A stretch of DNA of 6,301 nucleotides. It comes from Gammaproteobacteria bacterium (GTDB lineage: Bacteria > Pseudomonadota > Gammaproteobacteria > Steroidobacterales > SZUA-146). The notes under the pieces were generated by a model. That model saw nothing but the letters and a program-made list of their open reading frames with translations. It had not been told where the DNA came from and did not search any database. The translations under genes and the position numbers were made by a program. Every line of letters begins with the position of its first letter. Positions within the stretch are counted from its first letter, which is position 1. The DNA lies in assembly GCA_013002925.1 (NCBI GenBank), contig JABDLQ010000404.1, forward strand, positions 1 through 6,301, read 5' to 3'. Shown piece after piece: positions 6,127 through 6,301 of this stretch.

Positions 6127-6153
6127 AAACCGGCGAGTTGACCCATCCGGTTT
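6127..6153. repeat. 7-bp inverted repeat in the reductase leader
   Basis: AAACCGG (6127-6133) and CCGGTTT (6147-6153) are perfect inverted arms around a 13-base loop. Read on the minus strand, the second arm continues into a run of five T. It could form a weak hairpin in the 5' leader of the reductase mRNA, a weak terminator or attenuator for minus-strand transcription, or a protein binding site. Only four G-C pairs support it. Confidence 0.3.
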
Positions 6154-6183
6154 ATCACCGCACTGCCATTTCTGGGACCCCGG

Positions 6184-6212
6184 ATAAAAGATTTAGTTTG
6201 ATGTTATGACAA
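6184..6212 (-). promoter_or_regulatory. Probable sigma70 promoter of the aldo/keto reductase
   Basis: On the minus strand, TTGTCA (6212-6207, five of six) and TTTTAT (6189-6184, four of six) are separated by an optimal 17 bases. The implied start near 6177 gives a leader of about 90 bases to ATG 6084, which contains the 6127-6153 inverted repeat. Between 6213 and the window end I see no gene I can support. Confidence 0.45.
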
Positions 6213-6301
6213 ATCACACACTTAGATTTGGATGATGCGTTGCAATAGCACAGCCTCCAGGAGCTTAAAGCATTACCATCAGCGCTGGCGGTGATCTATA
6301 C

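Noticed and set aside
6213..6301. Possible end or start of a neighbouring gene at the right edge.
   Set aside because: Frames on both strands hit stops within about 20 codons and show no motif, so nothing can be supported.
1..6301. Search for CRISPR repeats, transposase, phage or defence genes.
   Set aside because: No regularly spaced repeats, terminal inverted repeats or matching protein motifs were seen; the genes are metabolic and envelope proteins.

Overview
The window reads as a piece of a gammaproteobacterial chromosome. The basis is moderate GC content, ordinary Shine-Dalgarno sites, Tat and lipoprotein export signals, and a PuuD-type urate hydroxylase. The exact lineage cannot be fixed from this sequence; a marine or soil heterotroph is an inference only. 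Every gene I can support lies on the minus strand, so transcription runs from high to low coordinates.

Right half (about 6301 down to 3260). A 217-bp upstream region carries a good sigma70-like promoter. It leads into an aldo/keto reductase with a Tat signal peptide (5095-6084). Next comes a small exported protein of unknown function (4344-5024) with its own probable promoter containing a perfect TATAAT. Third is a Tat-exported putative lipoprotein with a concanavalin A-like, polysaccharide-lyase-like character (3260-4243). These three look like envelope or periplasmic proteins. I see no obvious functional link to purine breakdown.

Left half (about 3160 down to 1). This is a purine (urate) catabolism operon: a fused OHCU decarboxylase/5-hydroxyisourate hydrolase (2177-3079), then the membrane urate hydroxylase PuuD with a C-terminal cytochrome c domain (928-2124), then allantoicase (1-827, cut by the window edge). 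Together they cover urate -> 5-hydroxyisourate -> OHCU -> S-allantoin, then allantoate -> ureidoglycolate + urea. The allantoinase step (allantoin -> allantoate) is not encoded here and presumably lies outside the window. A 180-bp gap before the operon holds a plausible promoter whose -35 element sits inside a 28-bp imperfect dyad, a candidate operator.

I found no CRISPR array, RNA gene, insertion sequence or phage feature. The most notable points are the one-polypeptide UraD-UraH fusion beside PuuD, the dyad in front of it, and the trio of exported proteins, two of which are uncharacterised.
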